From: Hyphomicrobium sp. LHD-15 | GTDB lineage: Bacteria > Pseudomonadota > Alphaproteobacteria > Rhizobiales > Hyphomicrobiaceae | Length of the DNA stretch: 64,000 nt | Reading direction: 5' to 3' | Assembly: GCF_031157355.1 (NCBI RefSeq) | Contig: NZ_JAVIFT010000001.1 | Span: forward strand, 1,302,001-1,366,000 | Shown: in pieces, positions 1-9,851 of the stretch | Position numbering within the stretch: position 1 is the first letter of the stretch | Layout of the letters: each line of letters begins with the position of its first letter | Made by a program: the position numbers and the translations under genes | Notes under the pieces: model-generated | Told to the model about the DNA's origin: nothing | The model's database searches: none | Seen by the model: the letters and a program-made list of their open reading frames with translations, nothing else

Positions 1-1851
1 GTCTTGTCCTACCCACCCACTGAATATGTGGTTCACGGCATACGCGGCCCGATCTCCTTTGAGCTGAAGACCGGTCTCGTGCCCTTCACGATCATCATCT
101 TCGTCCTCGGCTTCTTCATGAGCCTCGGGAAGGCGGCGGTCTACAGACACGTTCCTGTCTACTATCCCGAAAACGTCGGCGCGGTCGGCGGACTTGTCGG
201 GATGATCGGCGGTCTCGGCGGTTTCATCCTGCCGATCGTGTTCGGTGCACTCAACGATCTCACGGGAATCTGGACAAGCTGCTTTGCGCTGCTTTTCCTG
301 ATCGTCTCCGCGTCGCTCATCTGGATGCACGTCTCGGTCCGGCGCATGGAACGCCAGGCGGCCGCGCCCGATCTCTCGCGCCTGCCCCAGCTCCCGGAAA
401 TGTTGCCGATCCACGAGCCGCATCACGTCGGCGCGATGGGGCCTGCCGTCCTCGAAGATTGGCGGCCCGAGGATCCCACGTTCTGGGAAACGACCGGACG
501 CGACATCGCGCGCCGCAACCTCTGGCTCTCGATTCCATCGCTCTTGCTCTCGTTCGCGATCTGGATGGTGTGGTCCGTCGTCGTCGCCAAGCTGCCGTCT
601 GTCGGGTTCCAATACACGACCGACCAGCTGTTCTGGCTCGCCGCCGTTCCCGGACTCTCCGGCGCCACGCTTCGAATTTTCTACTCCTTCATGGTGCCGA
701 TCTTCGGCGGCCGGTTGTGGACCACTCTTGCGACCTGGTCGCTAATCTTCCCGGCCCTCGGAATTGGCATGGCGGTGCAGAACCCAGACACGCCGTACTG
801 GATCTTCCTGGTGCTGGCCCTGCTTTGCGGCTTCGGCGGAGGCAACTTCGCGTCCTCCATGTCGAACATCTCGTTCTTCTTCCCGAAAAGCGAGAAAGGC
901 AACGCGCTGGCCCTCAACGCGGGTCTCGGAAATCTGGGCGTCAGTGTCGCCCAGTTTCTGGTCCCGGTCGTAATTACGGTTGGCGTGTTCGGCTGGTTCG
1001 GCGGCGAACCTGTGACAGTGACGGAAGGCGATCGCTCATTCCCAATGTGGCTTCAGAACGCCGGTTACGTATGGGTGCCGTTCATCGTCGCGTCCGCCTT
1101 TGCCGCCTGGTTCGGCATGAACGACATCGCATCAGCGCGCGCCTCTTTCTCCGAGCAGTCCGTCATTTTCCAGCGCAAGCACAATTGGATCATGTGCTGG
1201 CTCTATACTGGAACATTCGGATCGTTCATCGGCTATTCGGCCGGCTTTCCGTTGCTCGCGAAAATCCAGTTTCCCGAGGTCGACGCTCTTACCTACGCCT
1301 TCCTCGGCCCTCTCGTCGGCGCGCTGTCGCGGTCGGCCACCGGCTGGATTGCGGACAAATGGGGCGGGGCGCGTGTGACCTTCTGGGTCTTCATCGGCAT
1401 GACCGCCGGTGTCGCAGGCGTCCTCTACTTCCTCAGCGTCGGCAGCTTTGCCGGTTTCTTCGCGATGTTCATCTTCCTGTTCCTCGTCAGCGGCATCGGC
1501 AACGCCTCCACCTTCCAGATGATCCCCGCGATCATGCGCATGGAGATGGATCGCCTGATGCCAAGCGCGGATGACCCCACGCGCCGTCGCAATGCCGAAA
1601 AGGAAAGCGCCGCAATCATCGGCTTCAGCTCGGCGATTGCAGCCTACGGCGCATTCTTCATTCCCAAGGGATACGGAACCTCGATCTCGCTCACAGGTGG
1701 CCCCGAGGCAGCACTGTGGGGATTCATGGCCTTCTACGTAACGTGCATCGCCACAACGTGGTGGGTGTACGCGCGGCGTGGCGGCCTGCTCTACGAGATC
1801 GAGCGCGGTCAAAAAGGGCCGCTTCCGACCTCAGTACAACCAGCAGAATAA
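1..1851 (+). CDS. narK: NarK1-NarK2 fused nitrate/nitrite transporter (5' end outside the window)
   Basis: Major facilitator protein that imports nitrate and exchanges it for nitrite across the inner membrane. The first 110 codons carry the last helices of a NarK1-type domain, with the second nitrate signature (VGAVGGLVGMIGGLGGF). After a cytoplasmic linker rich in Pro and Glu, a complete NarK2-type domain of about 12 helices starts near codon 170, with its own nitrate signature around GNALALNAGLGNLGV. The frame is open from base 1, so the N-terminal half of NarK1 is missing only because of the window edge; the TTG at base 4 is not taken as the start. The stop lies 14 bases before narG, so the genes are probably co-transcribed. 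Fused NarK1-NarK2 proteins are known from other denitrifiers such as Paracoccus, where the two halves act as a nitrate/proton symporter and a nitrate/nitrite antiporter. Confidence 0.93.
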   Translation, partial: VLSYPPTEYVVHGIRGPISFELKTGLVPFTIIIFVLGFFMSLGKAAVYRHVPVYYPENVGAVGGLVGMIGGLGGFILPIVFGALNDLTGIWTSCFALLFLIVSASLIWMHVSVRRMERQAAAPDLSRLPQLPEMLPIHEPHHVGAMGPAVLEDWRPEDPTFWETTGRDIARRNLWLSIPSLLLSFAIWMVWSVVVAKLPSVGFQYTTDQLFWLAAVPGLSGATLRIFYSFMVPIFGGRLWTTLATWSLIFPALGIGMAVQNPDTPYWIFLVLALLCGFGGGNFASSMSNISFFFPKSEKGNALALNAGLGNLGVSVAQFLVPVVITVGVFGWFGGEPVTVTEGDRSFPMWLQNAGYVWVPFIVASAFAAWFGMNDIASARASFSEQSVIFQRKHNWIMCWLYTGTFGSFIGYSAGFPLLAKIQFPEVDALTYAFLGPLVGALSRSATGWIADKWGGARVTFWVFIGMTAGVAGVLYFLSVGSFAGFFAMFIFLFLVSGIGNASTFQMIPAIMRMEMDRLMPSADDPTRRRNAEKESAAIIGFSSAIAAYGAFFIPKGYGTSISLTGGPEAALWGFMAFYVTCIATTWWVYARRGGLLYEIERGQKGPLPTSVQPAE

Positions 1852-1865
1852 GCGGGAGACAATAG

Positions 1866-4800
1866 ATGAGCCACTTTCTCGATCGCCTGACGTTCTTCAA
1901 CCGCGTCGTTGACGAGTTTTCCAACGGCCACGGCGTGGTCACGCAAGAGGACCGCCGCTGGGAGGATGGCTATCGCAAGCGCTGGCAGCACGACAAGATC
2001 GTCCGCTCGACGCACGGCGCAAACTGTACCGGCTCGTGCTCGTGGAAGATCTATGTCAAAGGCGGGATCGTCACCTGGGAAACGCAGCAGACCGATTACC
2101 CGCGCACGCGTCCGGAACTGCCAAATCACGAGCCGCGCGGCTGCGCGAGAGGGGCCAGCTATTCCTGGTATCTCTATTCCGGTAATCGCGTGAAATATCC
2201 GCTGGTCCGCTCGCGGCTCCTAAAGCTGTGGCGCGACGCGCGAGCATCGCGGACACCCGTGGCTGCCTGGACCTCGATCGTGTCAGACCCGGAGAAGCGC
2301 GCGTCCTATACGAAGAAGCGCGGCCATGGTGGCTTCGTGCGCGCCACCTGGGACGAGGTGAACGAGATCATCGCCGCGGCCAACGCCTATACGGTGAAGA
2401 CTCACGGCCCCGATCGAATCGCTGGCTTCTCGCCGATCCCCGCCATGTCGATGGTCTCCTATGCGGCCGGAGCCCGTTATCTGTCGCTGCTTGGGGGTGT
2501 GTGCCTCTCCTTCTACGACTGGTACTGCGATCTGCCGCCAGCTTCTCCGCAAACATGGGGCGAGCAGACCGACGTTCCGGAATCAGCCGATTGGTACAAT
2601 TCCGGCTTCCTCATCCTCTGGGGCTCGAATGTGCCGCAGACGCGCACACCGGACGCTCACTTCTACACCGAGGCCCGCTACCGCGGCGCCAAGAGCGTCG
2701 TAATTTGCCCGGACTATTCGGAAGCGTCCAAGTTCGGAGACATGTGGATCTCGGTAAAGCAGGGAACCGACGCTGCTCTCGCCATGGCCATGGGACACGT
2801 CATCCTGCGCGAGTTCCACATCGACCGGCAGGCGACTTATTTCCGCGACTACGTGCGCCAATACACCGACATGCCGATGTTGGTCCGGCTGGTGAAAGAC
2901 AACAAGGGCAAGCTTGTGCCGGAACGGCTCGTACGCGCTTCCGACTTCGCGGGTGGCCTCGGCGAGACGAACAACCCGGAATGGAAGACGGTCGGCTACG
3001 ACGAAACCTCTGGCGAGATCGTGGTGCCGTCGGGCTCGGTCGGCTTCCGCTGGGGCGAGAAAGGCAAATGGAACCTCGAAGAAAAGGATGCGAACGGTCG
3101 TGATACGAAGCTACTGCTGACGCTGGCAGAGGCAAGGGACGATCTTGTCGACGTGGCCTTCCCCTACTTCGGCAACATCGAGCACGATCATTTCACCGGC
3201 ACGGATCATCCGAGCGTTCTCGAACGCCGCGTTCCGGTCAAGAAGGTGCAGCTTGCCGATGGTGAAGCGCTCGTCGCCACCGTGTACGACCTGTTCGTTG
3301 CGAACTACGGAATCGATCGCGGTTTCGGCGGCGCTCACGTGACCGCCGACTACAACGAGAACGTCCCTTACACACCTGCCTGGGCCGAGACCATCACGGG
3401 GGTTCCGCGCGACCAGATCATCACCGTTGCGCGCGAATTTGCACGCAATGCCGAAAAGACTCGTGGCCGTTCCATGGTGATCATCGGAGCCGCGATGAAC
3501 CACTGGTACCACATGGACATGAATTACCGCGGCGTCATCAACATGCTGGTGATGTGCGGATGCATCGGGCAATCCGGAGGTGGCTGGTCGCACTATGTCG
3601 GACAGGAGAAGCTTCGTCCGCAATCGGGATGGACGCCGCTCGCTTTCGGGCTCGATTGGGGCCGGCCGCCACGCCAGCAGAACGCCACCTCGTTCTTCTA
3701 CGCCCACACTGACCAGTGGCGCTACGAGACTCTAGATGTGAAGGAGATACTGTCTCCGACGGCGCCTCCAGGGCCATGGGACGGCGCGATCATCGACTAC
3801 AACGTGCGCGCCGAGCGGATGGGCTGGTTGCCCTCGGCTCCCCAACTCGAGCAGAATCCACTCTCGATCGCGGCCAAGGCTGCGTCCAATGGACAGGACG
3901 TCAAGGACTATGTTCCTCAGGCGCTTCTCTCTGGAGAGCTCAAGCTGTCTTGCGAGGATCCCGACAATCCGAAAAACTGGCCGCGCAACATGTTCGTCTG
4001 GCGCTCCAACCTGCTCGGCTCATCGGGCAAGGGTCACGAGTATTTTCTGAAGCACCTGCTCGGCACGTCTCACGGCGTATTGGGTAAGGATCTTGGCCAG
4101 GACGGGCGCCACAAGCCGCTCGAGGTCGCCTGGCACGATGACGCGCCGGAAGGGAAGCTCGATCTTCTCGTCACTCTCGACTTCCGCATGTCGACGACTT
4201 GCGTCTACTCCGACATCGTGTTGCCCACGGCGACCTGGTACGAGAAGAACGATCTCAACACCTCCGACATGCACCCCTTCATCCATCCGCTGACTGCTGC
4301 GGTAGATCCGGTTTGGGGGGCAAAGAGCGACTGGGAAATTTACAAGGGCATAGCCAAAGCGTTCTCCGAGGTCGCGCCCGAAGTGCTGGGGGTGGAGAAG
4401 GACGTCGTGCTCACACCCATCATGCACGACACGGCCGGCGAGATTGCGCAGGCACTCGACGTCAAGGACTGGAAACGCGGCGAGGTGGCGCTGATCCCCG
4501 GCAAGACCATGCCGCAGATCACAGTCATCGAGCGCGACTATCCGAACATCTACAAGCGCTTCACGTCGCTTGGGCCGCTCATGGACAAGCTGGGCAACGG
4601 CGGCAAGGGGATGGCTTGGAACACGCAGCACGAGGTCGAGTTCCTGCGACACCTCAACGGCGTCGTCACCGAACCCGGTCCAACCAAGGGACTGGCCCGC
4701 ATCGACACCGATATCGACGCGGCGGAGGTTCTTCTGACCCTTGCGCCGGAAACCAACGGTGAGGTCGCGGTCAAGGCCTGGGCGTCGCTCGGCGACTTCA

Positions 4801-5633
4801 CGGGGCTCGACCACACGCATCTCGCGATCCCGAAAGAGGACGAGAAGATCCGCTTCCGCGACGTCGTCGCCCAGCCGCGCAAGATCATCTCCTCGCCGAT
4901 CTGGTCGGGCCTCGAGTCGGAGAAGGTCTGCTACAATGCCTGCTACACCAACGTCCACGAGCTGATCCCCTGGCGCACCCTTACCGGCCGCCAGCAGCTC
5001 TACCAGGATCACCTCTGGATGCGGGCATTTGGCGAGGGCTTCTGCGTCTACCGTCCGCCGATCGATACCAAGACCGTGCAGCCCGTGCTTGACCGCAAGC
5101 CAAACGGTCATACGCCCGTCGTGCTCAACTTCATCACGCCACATCAGAAGTGGGGCATCCACTCGACCTACACCGACAATCTCCTGATGCTGACGTTGTC
5201 GCGCGGCGGACCCATCGTCTGGATCAGCGAAGTCGATGCGAAGAAAGGCGGCATCGTCGATAACGATTGGATCGAGGCCTTCAACAGCAACGGCGCACTC
5301 GTCGCTCGCGCTGTCGTCTCCCAGCGGGTCAAGGAAGGCATGTGCATGATGTACCATGCACAGGAGAAGATCGTGAACGTGCCCGGCTCCGAGCAGACCA
5401 AGCAGCGCGGCGGCATCCACAATTCCGTGACACGCGCCGTGCTGAAGCCGACGCACATGATCGGGGGCTACGCCCAGCAATCCTACGGCTTCAACTACTA
5501 CGGAACCGTGGGCTCGAACCGCGACGAGTTCGTCGCCGTGCGCAAGATGGCCGAGATCGACTGGCTCGACACACCGACTGCCGATCAGCCGAGCGCCCTT
5601 CCCAAAATCCCCACTGCGGAGGCAGCAGAATGA
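1866..5633 (+). CDS. narG: Respiratory nitrate reductase alpha subunit NarG
   Basis: Catalytic subunit (1255 aa) of the membrane-bound NarGHI nitrate reductase, which reduces nitrate to nitrite on the cytoplasmic face with electrons from quinol. It carries bis-MGD molybdenum and the FS0 [4Fe-4S] cluster. The FS0 motif starts with His at residue 50 (HGANCTGSC), as in Escherichia coli NarG. The molybdenum-ligating Asp is at residue 222 in WYCDLPPASPQTWGEQ. Length and motifs match the family along the whole chain. The ATG follows a GGGAGA ribosome-binding site. The 3' end overlaps narH by ATGA, which indicates translational coupling. No TAT signal is visible beyond the usual vestigial N-terminus of NarG. 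Confidence 0.98.
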   Translation: MSHFLDRLTFFNRVVDEFSNGHGVVTQEDRRWEDGYRKRWQHDKIVRSTHGANCTGSCSWKIYVKGGIVTWETQQTDYPRTRPELPNHEPRGCARGASYSWYLYSGNRVKYPLVRSRLLKLWRDARASRTPVAAWTSIVSDPEKRASYTKKRGHGGFVRATWDEVNEIIAAANAYTVKTHGPDRIAGFSPIPAMSMVSYAAGARYLSLLGGVCLSFYDWYCDLPPASPQTWGEQTDVPESADWYNSGFLILWGSNVPQTRTPDAHFYTEARYRGAKSVVICPDYSEASKFGDMWISVKQGTDAALAMAMGHVILREFHIDRQATYFRDYVRQYTDMPMLVRLVKDNKGKLVPERLVRASDFAGGLGETNNPEWKTVGYDETSGEIVVPSGSVGFRWGEKGKWNLEEKDANGRDTKLLLTLAEARDDLVDVAFPYFGNIEHDHFTGTDHPSVLERRVPVKKVQLADGEALVATVYDLFVANYGIDRGFGGAHVTADYNENVPYTPAWAETITGVPRDQIITVAREFARNAEKTRGRSMVIIGAAMNHWYHMDMNYRGVINMLVMCGCIGQSGGGWSHYVGQEKLRPQSGWTPLAFGLDWGRPPRQQNATSFFYAHTDQWRYETLDVKEILSPTAPPGPWDGAIIDYNVRAERMGWLPSAPQLEQNPLSIAAKAASNGQDVKDYVPQALLSGELKLSCEDPDNPKNWPRNMFVWRSNLLGSSGKGHEYFLKHLLGTSHGVLGKDLGQDGRHKPLEVAWHDDAPEGKLDLLVTLDFRMSTTCVYSDIVLPTATWYEKNDLNTSDMHPFIHPLTAAVDPVWGAKSDWEIYKGIAKAFSEVAPEVLGVEKDVVLTPIMHDTAGEIAQALDVKDWKRGEVALIPGKTMPQITVIERDYPNIYKRFTSLGPLMDKLGNGGKGMAWNTQHEVEFLRHLNGVVTEPGPTKGLARIDTDIDAAEVLLTLAPETNGEVAVKAWASLGDFTGLDHTHLAIPKEDEKIRFRDVVAQPRKIISSPIWSGLESEKVCYNACYTNVHELIPWRTLTGRQQLYQDHLWMRAFGEGFCVYRPPIDTKTVQPVLDRKPNGHTPVVLNFITPHQKWGIHSTYTDNLLMLTLSRGGPIVWISEVDAKKGGIVDNDWIEAFNSNGALVARAVVSQRVKEGMCMMYHAQEKIVNVPGSEQTKQRGGIHNSVTRAVLKPTHMIGGYAQQSYGFNYYGTVGSNRDEFVAVRKMAEIDWLDTPTADQPSALPKIPTAEAAE

Positions 5634-7150
5634 AAGTCCGCGCTCAAATCGCCATGGTGCTGAACCTCGACAAATGCATCGGGTGTCACACCTGCTCCGT
5701 CACCTGCAAGAACGTATGGACCAGCCGCGAAGGCATGGAATATGCGTGGTTCAATAATGTCGAGACCAAACCCGGCATCGGATACCCCAAGGACTGGGAA
5801 AACCAGGGTCGCTGGAACGGCGGGTGGGTCCGAAAGAAGAACGGCAAGATCGAGCCGCGCATCGGCTCGAAATGGCGGGTTCTCGCCAACATCTTCGCCA
5901 ACCCGGATCTGCCCGAGATCGACGACTATTACGAGCCCTTCACCTTCGACTACGAGCACCTGCAGAAGGCGCCGGAGCTGCCGGCGTTCCCGACGGCGCG
6001 TCCTCGCTCGCTCATCACCGGCGAGCGCATGGAGAAGATCCAATGGGGCCCGAACTGGGAGGAAATCCTCGGCGGCGAGTTCGCGAAGCGCTCGGAAGAC
6101 TACAATTTCGAAGGAGTCCAGAAGGACATCTATGGACAGTTCGAAAACACGTTCATGATGTATCTGCCGAGGCTGTGCGAGCACTGCCTCAATCCGACCT
6201 GCGTCGCGTCGTGCCCATCGGGCGCGATCTACAAGCGCGAGGAGGACGGCATCGTTCTTATCGACCAGGACAAGTGCCGCGGCTGGCGCATGTGCGTCTC
6301 AGGATGCCCGTATAAAAAGATCTACTACAACTGGTCGAGCGGAAAGTCGGAGAAGTGCATCTTCTGCTATCCGCGCATCGAGGCCGGGCAGCCGACAGTC
6401 TGTTCCGAAACCTGCGTAGGACGCATCCGCTACCTCGGCGTCGTCCTCTATGACGCCGACCGCATCGAGGAAGCGGCGAGCACACCCGACGAAAAGGATC
6501 TCTACGAGGCACAGCTTGGGGTCTTTCTCGATCCCAACGATCCTGAGGTCATCCGGCAGGCGCGCGCCGACGGCGTCCCCGACAATTGGCTCGAAGGCGC
6601 AAAGCGTTCGCCCATCTGGAAGATGGCGATGGAATGGAAGGTCGCTTTCCCGCTCCATCCTGAATACCGGACCCTTCCGATGGTCTGGTACGTGCCGCCG
6701 CTGTCGCCCATTCAGTCGGCTGCGGAGGCCGGCAAGATCGGCCACGACGGAGAGATGCCCGACGTTCGCAGCCTTCGCATTCCGCTCAAGTACCTCGCCA
6801 ATCTGCTGACCGCCGGCAAGGAGGAGCCGGTGGCCCTGGGTCTCGAGCGCATGCTGGCCATGCGCGCCTACATGCGCGCCAAAACCATCGACGGCGTGAT
6901 CGACGAGAGCATCGCGAGAAAGGTGGGGCTTACCGCTGCGCAGATCGACGAGATGTACCACGTGATGGCCATAGCCAATTACGAGGATCGCTTCGTCATT
7001 CCTACTGCGCACCGTGAACTCGGCGAGGATGCCTACGACATTCGAGGCTCATGCGGCTTCTCGTTCGGCAACGGCTGCTCGGACGGGCGAACGGAGCAGA
7101 GCCTCTTTGGCGTTCCTAAACGCGCCAAGACTCCGATGGAGGTTTCGTGA
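5630..7150 (+). CDS. narH: Respiratory nitrate reductase beta subunit NarH
   Basis: Electron-transfer subunit (506 aa) with four iron-sulfur clusters that carries electrons from the NarI hemes to NarG. The N-terminal cysteine group CIGCHTCSVTC is present, as are the central groups CEHCLNPTCVASCP and CRGWRMCVSGCP. In CRGWRMC a Trp stands where a fourth Cys would be, the known hallmark of the [3Fe-4S] FS4 cluster of NarH. A further CIFCYPR group follows. The frame stays open far upstream, but the ATG at 5630 overlapping the narG stop is the family start (MKVRAQIAMVLNLDKC). The stop codon overlaps the narJ start. Confidence 0.98.
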   Translation: MKVRAQIAMVLNLDKCIGCHTCSVTCKNVWTSREGMEYAWFNNVETKPGIGYPKDWENQGRWNGGWVRKKNGKIEPRIGSKWRVLANIFANPDLPEIDDYYEPFTFDYEHLQKAPELPAFPTARPRSLITGERMEKIQWGPNWEEILGGEFAKRSEDYNFEGVQKDIYGQFENTFMMYLPRLCEHCLNPTCVASCPSGAIYKREEDGIVLIDQDKCRGWRMCVSGCPYKKIYYNWSSGKSEKCIFCYPRIEAGQPTVCSETCVGRIRYLGVVLYDADRIEEAASTPDEKDLYEAQLGVFLDPNDPEVIRQARADGVPDNWLEGAKRSPIWKMAMEWKVAFPLHPEYRTLPMVWYVPPLSPIQSAAEAGKIGHDGEMPDVRSLRIPLKYLANLLTAGKEEPVALGLERMLAMRAYMRAKTIDGVIDESIARKVGLTAAQIDEMYHVMAIANYEDRFVIPTAHRELGEDAYDIRGSCGFSFGNGCSDGRTEQSLFGVPKRAKTPMEVS

Positions 7151-7896
7151 TGAGATATACACTCAAGACGATTTCGGCCCTGCTGTCCTATCCCGACGCA
7201 GCGTTGCAGTCCGCACTTCCAGAATTGCAGGCCGCCGTCGAGACCGAGGGTCTGCTCCCAGAGGATGCCCGGCGTGCCCTCCGCGATTTCATGCAGGAGG
7301 TCGCGGAAGGCGATCTCTATGATCTGCAGGAGCGCTATGTGCTGCTGTTCGATCGTACGCGATCGCTCTCGCTCCATCTCTTCGAGCATGTTCACGGCGA
7401 GAGCCGCGACCGAGGCCAGGCCATGGTGGATCTCGCGGCGCTCTACGACAGGCACGATCTTGCCATCGGCACCTCGGAGCTTCCGGATTTCATTCCGCTG
7501 TTCCTGGAGTTTCTGTCCGCAATCCCGCAAACGGAAGCGCGCCAGCACCTGAGCGAAACCGTTCATATTCTGGAAGCGATCCGCCAGCGTCTCGAGAAAC
7601 GCCAATCCAGCTACGCGTCCGTCTTCTCGGCCCTTCAGAGCCTGGCACAGGAACAGCCCGATGCGGAAGTCCTGAAGGCGATCCTGTCTGCACCCGATGA
7701 CGATCCGAACGATCTTGTCGCGCTCGACGCAGCCTGGCTCGACGAGGAGGTCAAGTTCGGTCCGAGCTCCGATGCAGCCTGCGACACGGACGGACTGGCT
7801 GCAAAGATCCGCGCTGGACGCCGGCCCGCGCCGGACATGCCGGTGCAGCCAACGCTGCGGCCCGTCGTGACCCACACCCCATCAAACCGCGCTTGA
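7150..7896 (+). CDS. narJ: Nitrate reductase assembly chaperone NarJ
   Basis: Cytoplasmic chaperone (about 248 aa, TorD/NarJ family) needed to insert the molybdenum cofactor and FS0 into NarG and to assemble NarGH with NarI; it is not part of the final enzyme. It is helical, with the family region YxLLFDRTRSLSLHLFEHVHGESRDRGQAM near residues 60-95. The C-terminal 60 residues are variable, rich in Asp and Pro, as usual. A GTG three bases upstream is an alternative start; the ATG at 7150 gives the usual MRYTLKTISALLSYPD start. It overlaps the end of narH and is followed by narI after 10 bases containing GGAGG. Confidence 0.96.
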   Translation: MRYTLKTISALLSYPDAALQSALPELQAAVETEGLLPEDARRALRDFMQEVAEGDLYDLQERYVLLFDRTRSLSLHLFEHVHGESRDRGQAMVDLAALYDRHDLAIGTSELPDFIPLFLEFLSAIPQTEARQHLSETVHILEAIRQRLEKRQSSYASVFSALQSLAQEQPDAEVLKAILSAPDDDPNDLVALDAAWLDEEVKFGPSSDAACDTDGLAAKIRAGRRPAPDMPVQPTLRPVVTHTPSNRA

Positions 7897-7906
7897 GGAG
7901 GCGACA

Positions 7907-8647
7907 ATGCGCGAGGCAATCAATTACGTCGTATTCGGTTGGTACCCCTACCTGTGTCTCACCGTGTTCCTGCTCGGGTCCTTGGCGCGTTTCGACCGCG
8001 AGCAATACACGTGGCGGTCGGGGTCAAGTCAGATGCTGCGCAAGCGTCAGCTTTCGTGGGGATCGAACCTGTTCCATGTCGGCATCCTGATCATCTTTGC
8101 CGGTCATTTCGTCGGCCTGCTGACGCCGATCTGGATATTCGATGGCCTCGGCATCTCGCACGAATTCAAGCAGATGATGGCTATCGTCGTCGGTGGTATC
8201 GCCGGTGTCGCGTGCTTCGTCGGCATGACATTGCTCGTACACCGGCGCCTGTTCGACTCGCGCATCAGGAAGACGTCATCCTTCGGCGATATCGCCGTGC
8301 TGCTCATGCTCTATGTCCAGCTCACGCTCGGCCTCGCCACCATTGTCGTCTCCCTCGATCATCTCGACGGCCACGAGATGGTGCGGTTCATGACGTGGGC
8401 GCAGGGCATTCTCACCTTACAGCCCGGCGTCTCAAGTCTGATCGCCGACGCGCATCCGATCTTCAAGGCGCACCTGTTCCTCGGCATGACCGTGTTTCTG
8501 GTTTTCCCATTCACGCGACTTGTCCACGTGTGGAGCGCGCCCGTCTGGTACCTCGGACGGCGCGGATATCAGGTCGTTCGCTCGCGCTCCGGCGCGAACG
8601 GACATCGGCCGGCTATGCCCCGGCCACGGCAACAACCTGCGGAGTGA
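7907..8647 (+). CDS. narI: Respiratory nitrate reductase gamma subunit NarI (cytochrome b)
   Basis: Membrane anchor (246 aa) that oxidises quinol at the periplasmic side and passes electrons through two b hemes to NarH. Five transmembrane helices are visible. The N-terminus (INYVVFGWYPYLCLTVFLLGSLARFDREQYTWR) and the histidines in NLFHVGILIIFAGHFVG and in HLFLGMTVFLVFPFTRLVHVWS fit the heme ligands of the family. The length is close to that of E. coli NarI (225 aa) with a slightly longer polar C-terminus. A strong GGAGG lies before the ATG. Confidence 0.97.
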   Translation: MREAINYVVFGWYPYLCLTVFLLGSLARFDREQYTWRSGSSQMLRKRQLSWGSNLFHVGILIIFAGHFVGLLTPIWIFDGLGISHEFKQMMAIVVGGIAGVACFVGMTLLVHRRLFDSRIRKTSSFGDIAVLLMLYVQLTLGLATIVVSLDHLDGHEMVRFMTWAQGILTLQPGVSSLIADAHPIFKAHLFLGMTVFLVFPFTRLVHVWSAPVWYLGRRGYQVVRSRSGANGHRPAMPRPRQQPAE

Positions 8648-8653
8648 ACCATC

Positions 8654-9487
8654 ATGGGATGCTCAGTCCAAACTGATCTCGTAACCGCACCTCGCAAGCG
8701 CGTCGCGGTCAACGGCCTCGCCATTGCTCACGACGTCATCTCGCGCGAGGCGCAGAACCACAAGGCGCCGACACCACTCGCAGCGTGGACAGCTGCGGCC
8801 CGGGCCCTCGTGGTCCGCGCGCTCTTGCTCAACGAGGCGCGGCGGCTCGGCATCGCGGCCGGGGCTTTGTCCGACGCACAGGGCCGCCGTGAGACCGAAG
8901 AAGAGGCTATGATCCGCACCCTCGTTGAACGGGAAGTGGCGACACCATTGGCGGATGCGGAGGCTTGCCTCCGCTACTACGAAAGCAATCGGCGCCGGTT
9001 CCGCTCAGCTGACATCTACGAAGCCGCGCATATCCTGTTCGCCGCCCGCAAGGACGAGCGCCTCTCCTTCGACAGGGCGCGTGCTGCGGCCGACGCAGCG
9101 CTCGAAATCCTGAAAAGCGAGCCGGGGCGCTTCGCCGAGCTGGCGCGGGTACATTCCGCCTGCCCATCGGGCTCCCAAGGCGGAAACCTTGGCCAGCTCA
9201 CCGCGGGTCAGACTACACCCGAGTTTGAAGCCGCTCTCTCGGCTCTGGAGCCGGGCGCAATGACGGAGCGTCCGATCGAAACCCGCTACGGCTTTCACAT
9301 CATCAAGCTGGAGCGCAAAATCGCTGGCAAGGAGCTTCCGTTCGAATTCGTGCAAGAGCGCATTGCGGACTACCTTGCCGATCGGGTTCACAGGATTGCG
9401 GTCGCGCAGTACGTCTCCCGCCTCGCCGCTCAGTCCGAAATCGAAGGCGTCGCACTGCCCACGCCAGCCGATCTGCGTGTGGCATAA
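8654..9487 (+). CDS. Parvulin-type peptidyl-prolyl isomerase of the nar operon (NifM-like)
   Basis: 277 aa protein with a helical N-terminal part (residues 1-110) and a parvulin rotamase domain (about 115-225), recognised by YEAAHILFAA, the GSQGGNLGQLTAGQTTPEFEAAL block and the ending RYGFHIIKLERK. No signal peptide or membrane helix is seen, so it is probably cytoplasmic. It sits 6 bases after narI and is followed 9 bases later by another small gene, so it belongs to the nar transcript. Parvulins are common at the end of nar operons in proteobacteria and, by analogy with NifM for nitrogenase, are thought to help the reductase mature; the exact client is not proven. The ATG at 8654 is preceded by a weak ribosome-binding site. 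Confidence 0.85.
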   Translation: MGCSVQTDLVTAPRKRVAVNGLAIAHDVISREAQNHKAPTPLAAWTAAARALVVRALLLNEARRLGIAAGALSDAQGRRETEEEAMIRTLVEREVATPLADAEACLRYYESNRRRFRSADIYEAAHILFAARKDERLSFDRARAAADAALEILKSEPGRFAELARVHSACPSGSQGGNLGQLTAGQTTPEFEAALSALEPGAMTERPIETRYGFHIIKLERKIAGKELPFEFVQERIADYLADRVHRIAVAQYVSRLAAQSEIEGVALPTPADLRVA

Positions 9488-9496
9488 GGAGGGATC

Positions 9497-9817
9497 ATGC
9501 AGCTCGGCACACTCCTATCCCGCTTCGACGACCAGTCAGTTGTTCTCGAGATCTTGCTCGAGATGAATGATCTGGCCCTGATGTCCCGCGTACAGACCGC
9601 TGCGAAAGGCGCCGATACCGATGTCGGCGCCTGGGCGTATGACGCGGTCGGCCGTTTCATTGCCTCCGCGGGCGACGAGCAATGGCTCGGCCTGGTTTCG
9701 GTCGCAAGCAAAGCCTCCGATCCCGGAATGGCTGCGCTTCGGCGCATGCTCGAAGTCGTCCTGCAAGACAACAAGCACACGTGCCGAGACTGCAAACCCG
9801 CCATGGCCACGGGGTGA
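9497..9817 (+). CDS. Small conserved nar-operon protein, function unknown
   Basis: 106 aa soluble protein following the isomerase gene after a good ribosome-binding site (AAGGAGG). It is helical, with two cysteines near the C-terminus (HTCRDCKP) that could bind a metal or form a disulfide. No domain is recognised. Its place as the last gene of the nar operon, ending 35 bases before the convergent ubiX, suggests a role in nitrate reductase assembly or quality control, but that is only context. Confidence 0.7.
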   Translation: MQLGTLLSRFDDQSVVLEILLEMNDLALMSRVQTAAKGADTDVGAWAYDAVGRFIASAGDEQWLGLVSVASKASDPGMAALRRMLEVVLQDNKHTCRDCKPAMATG

Positions 9818-9851
9818 CGCGAGTCATCATTGCACACGGAGCGGACACGCC

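Noticed and set aside
459-1574. A 371-codon same-strand frame inside narK
   Set aside because: Arg-rich shadow of the narK frame.
4020-5480. A 486-codon antisense frame inside narG
   Set aside because: Shadow of narG in GC-rich DNA; composition lacks hydrophobic pattern and no domain is seen.
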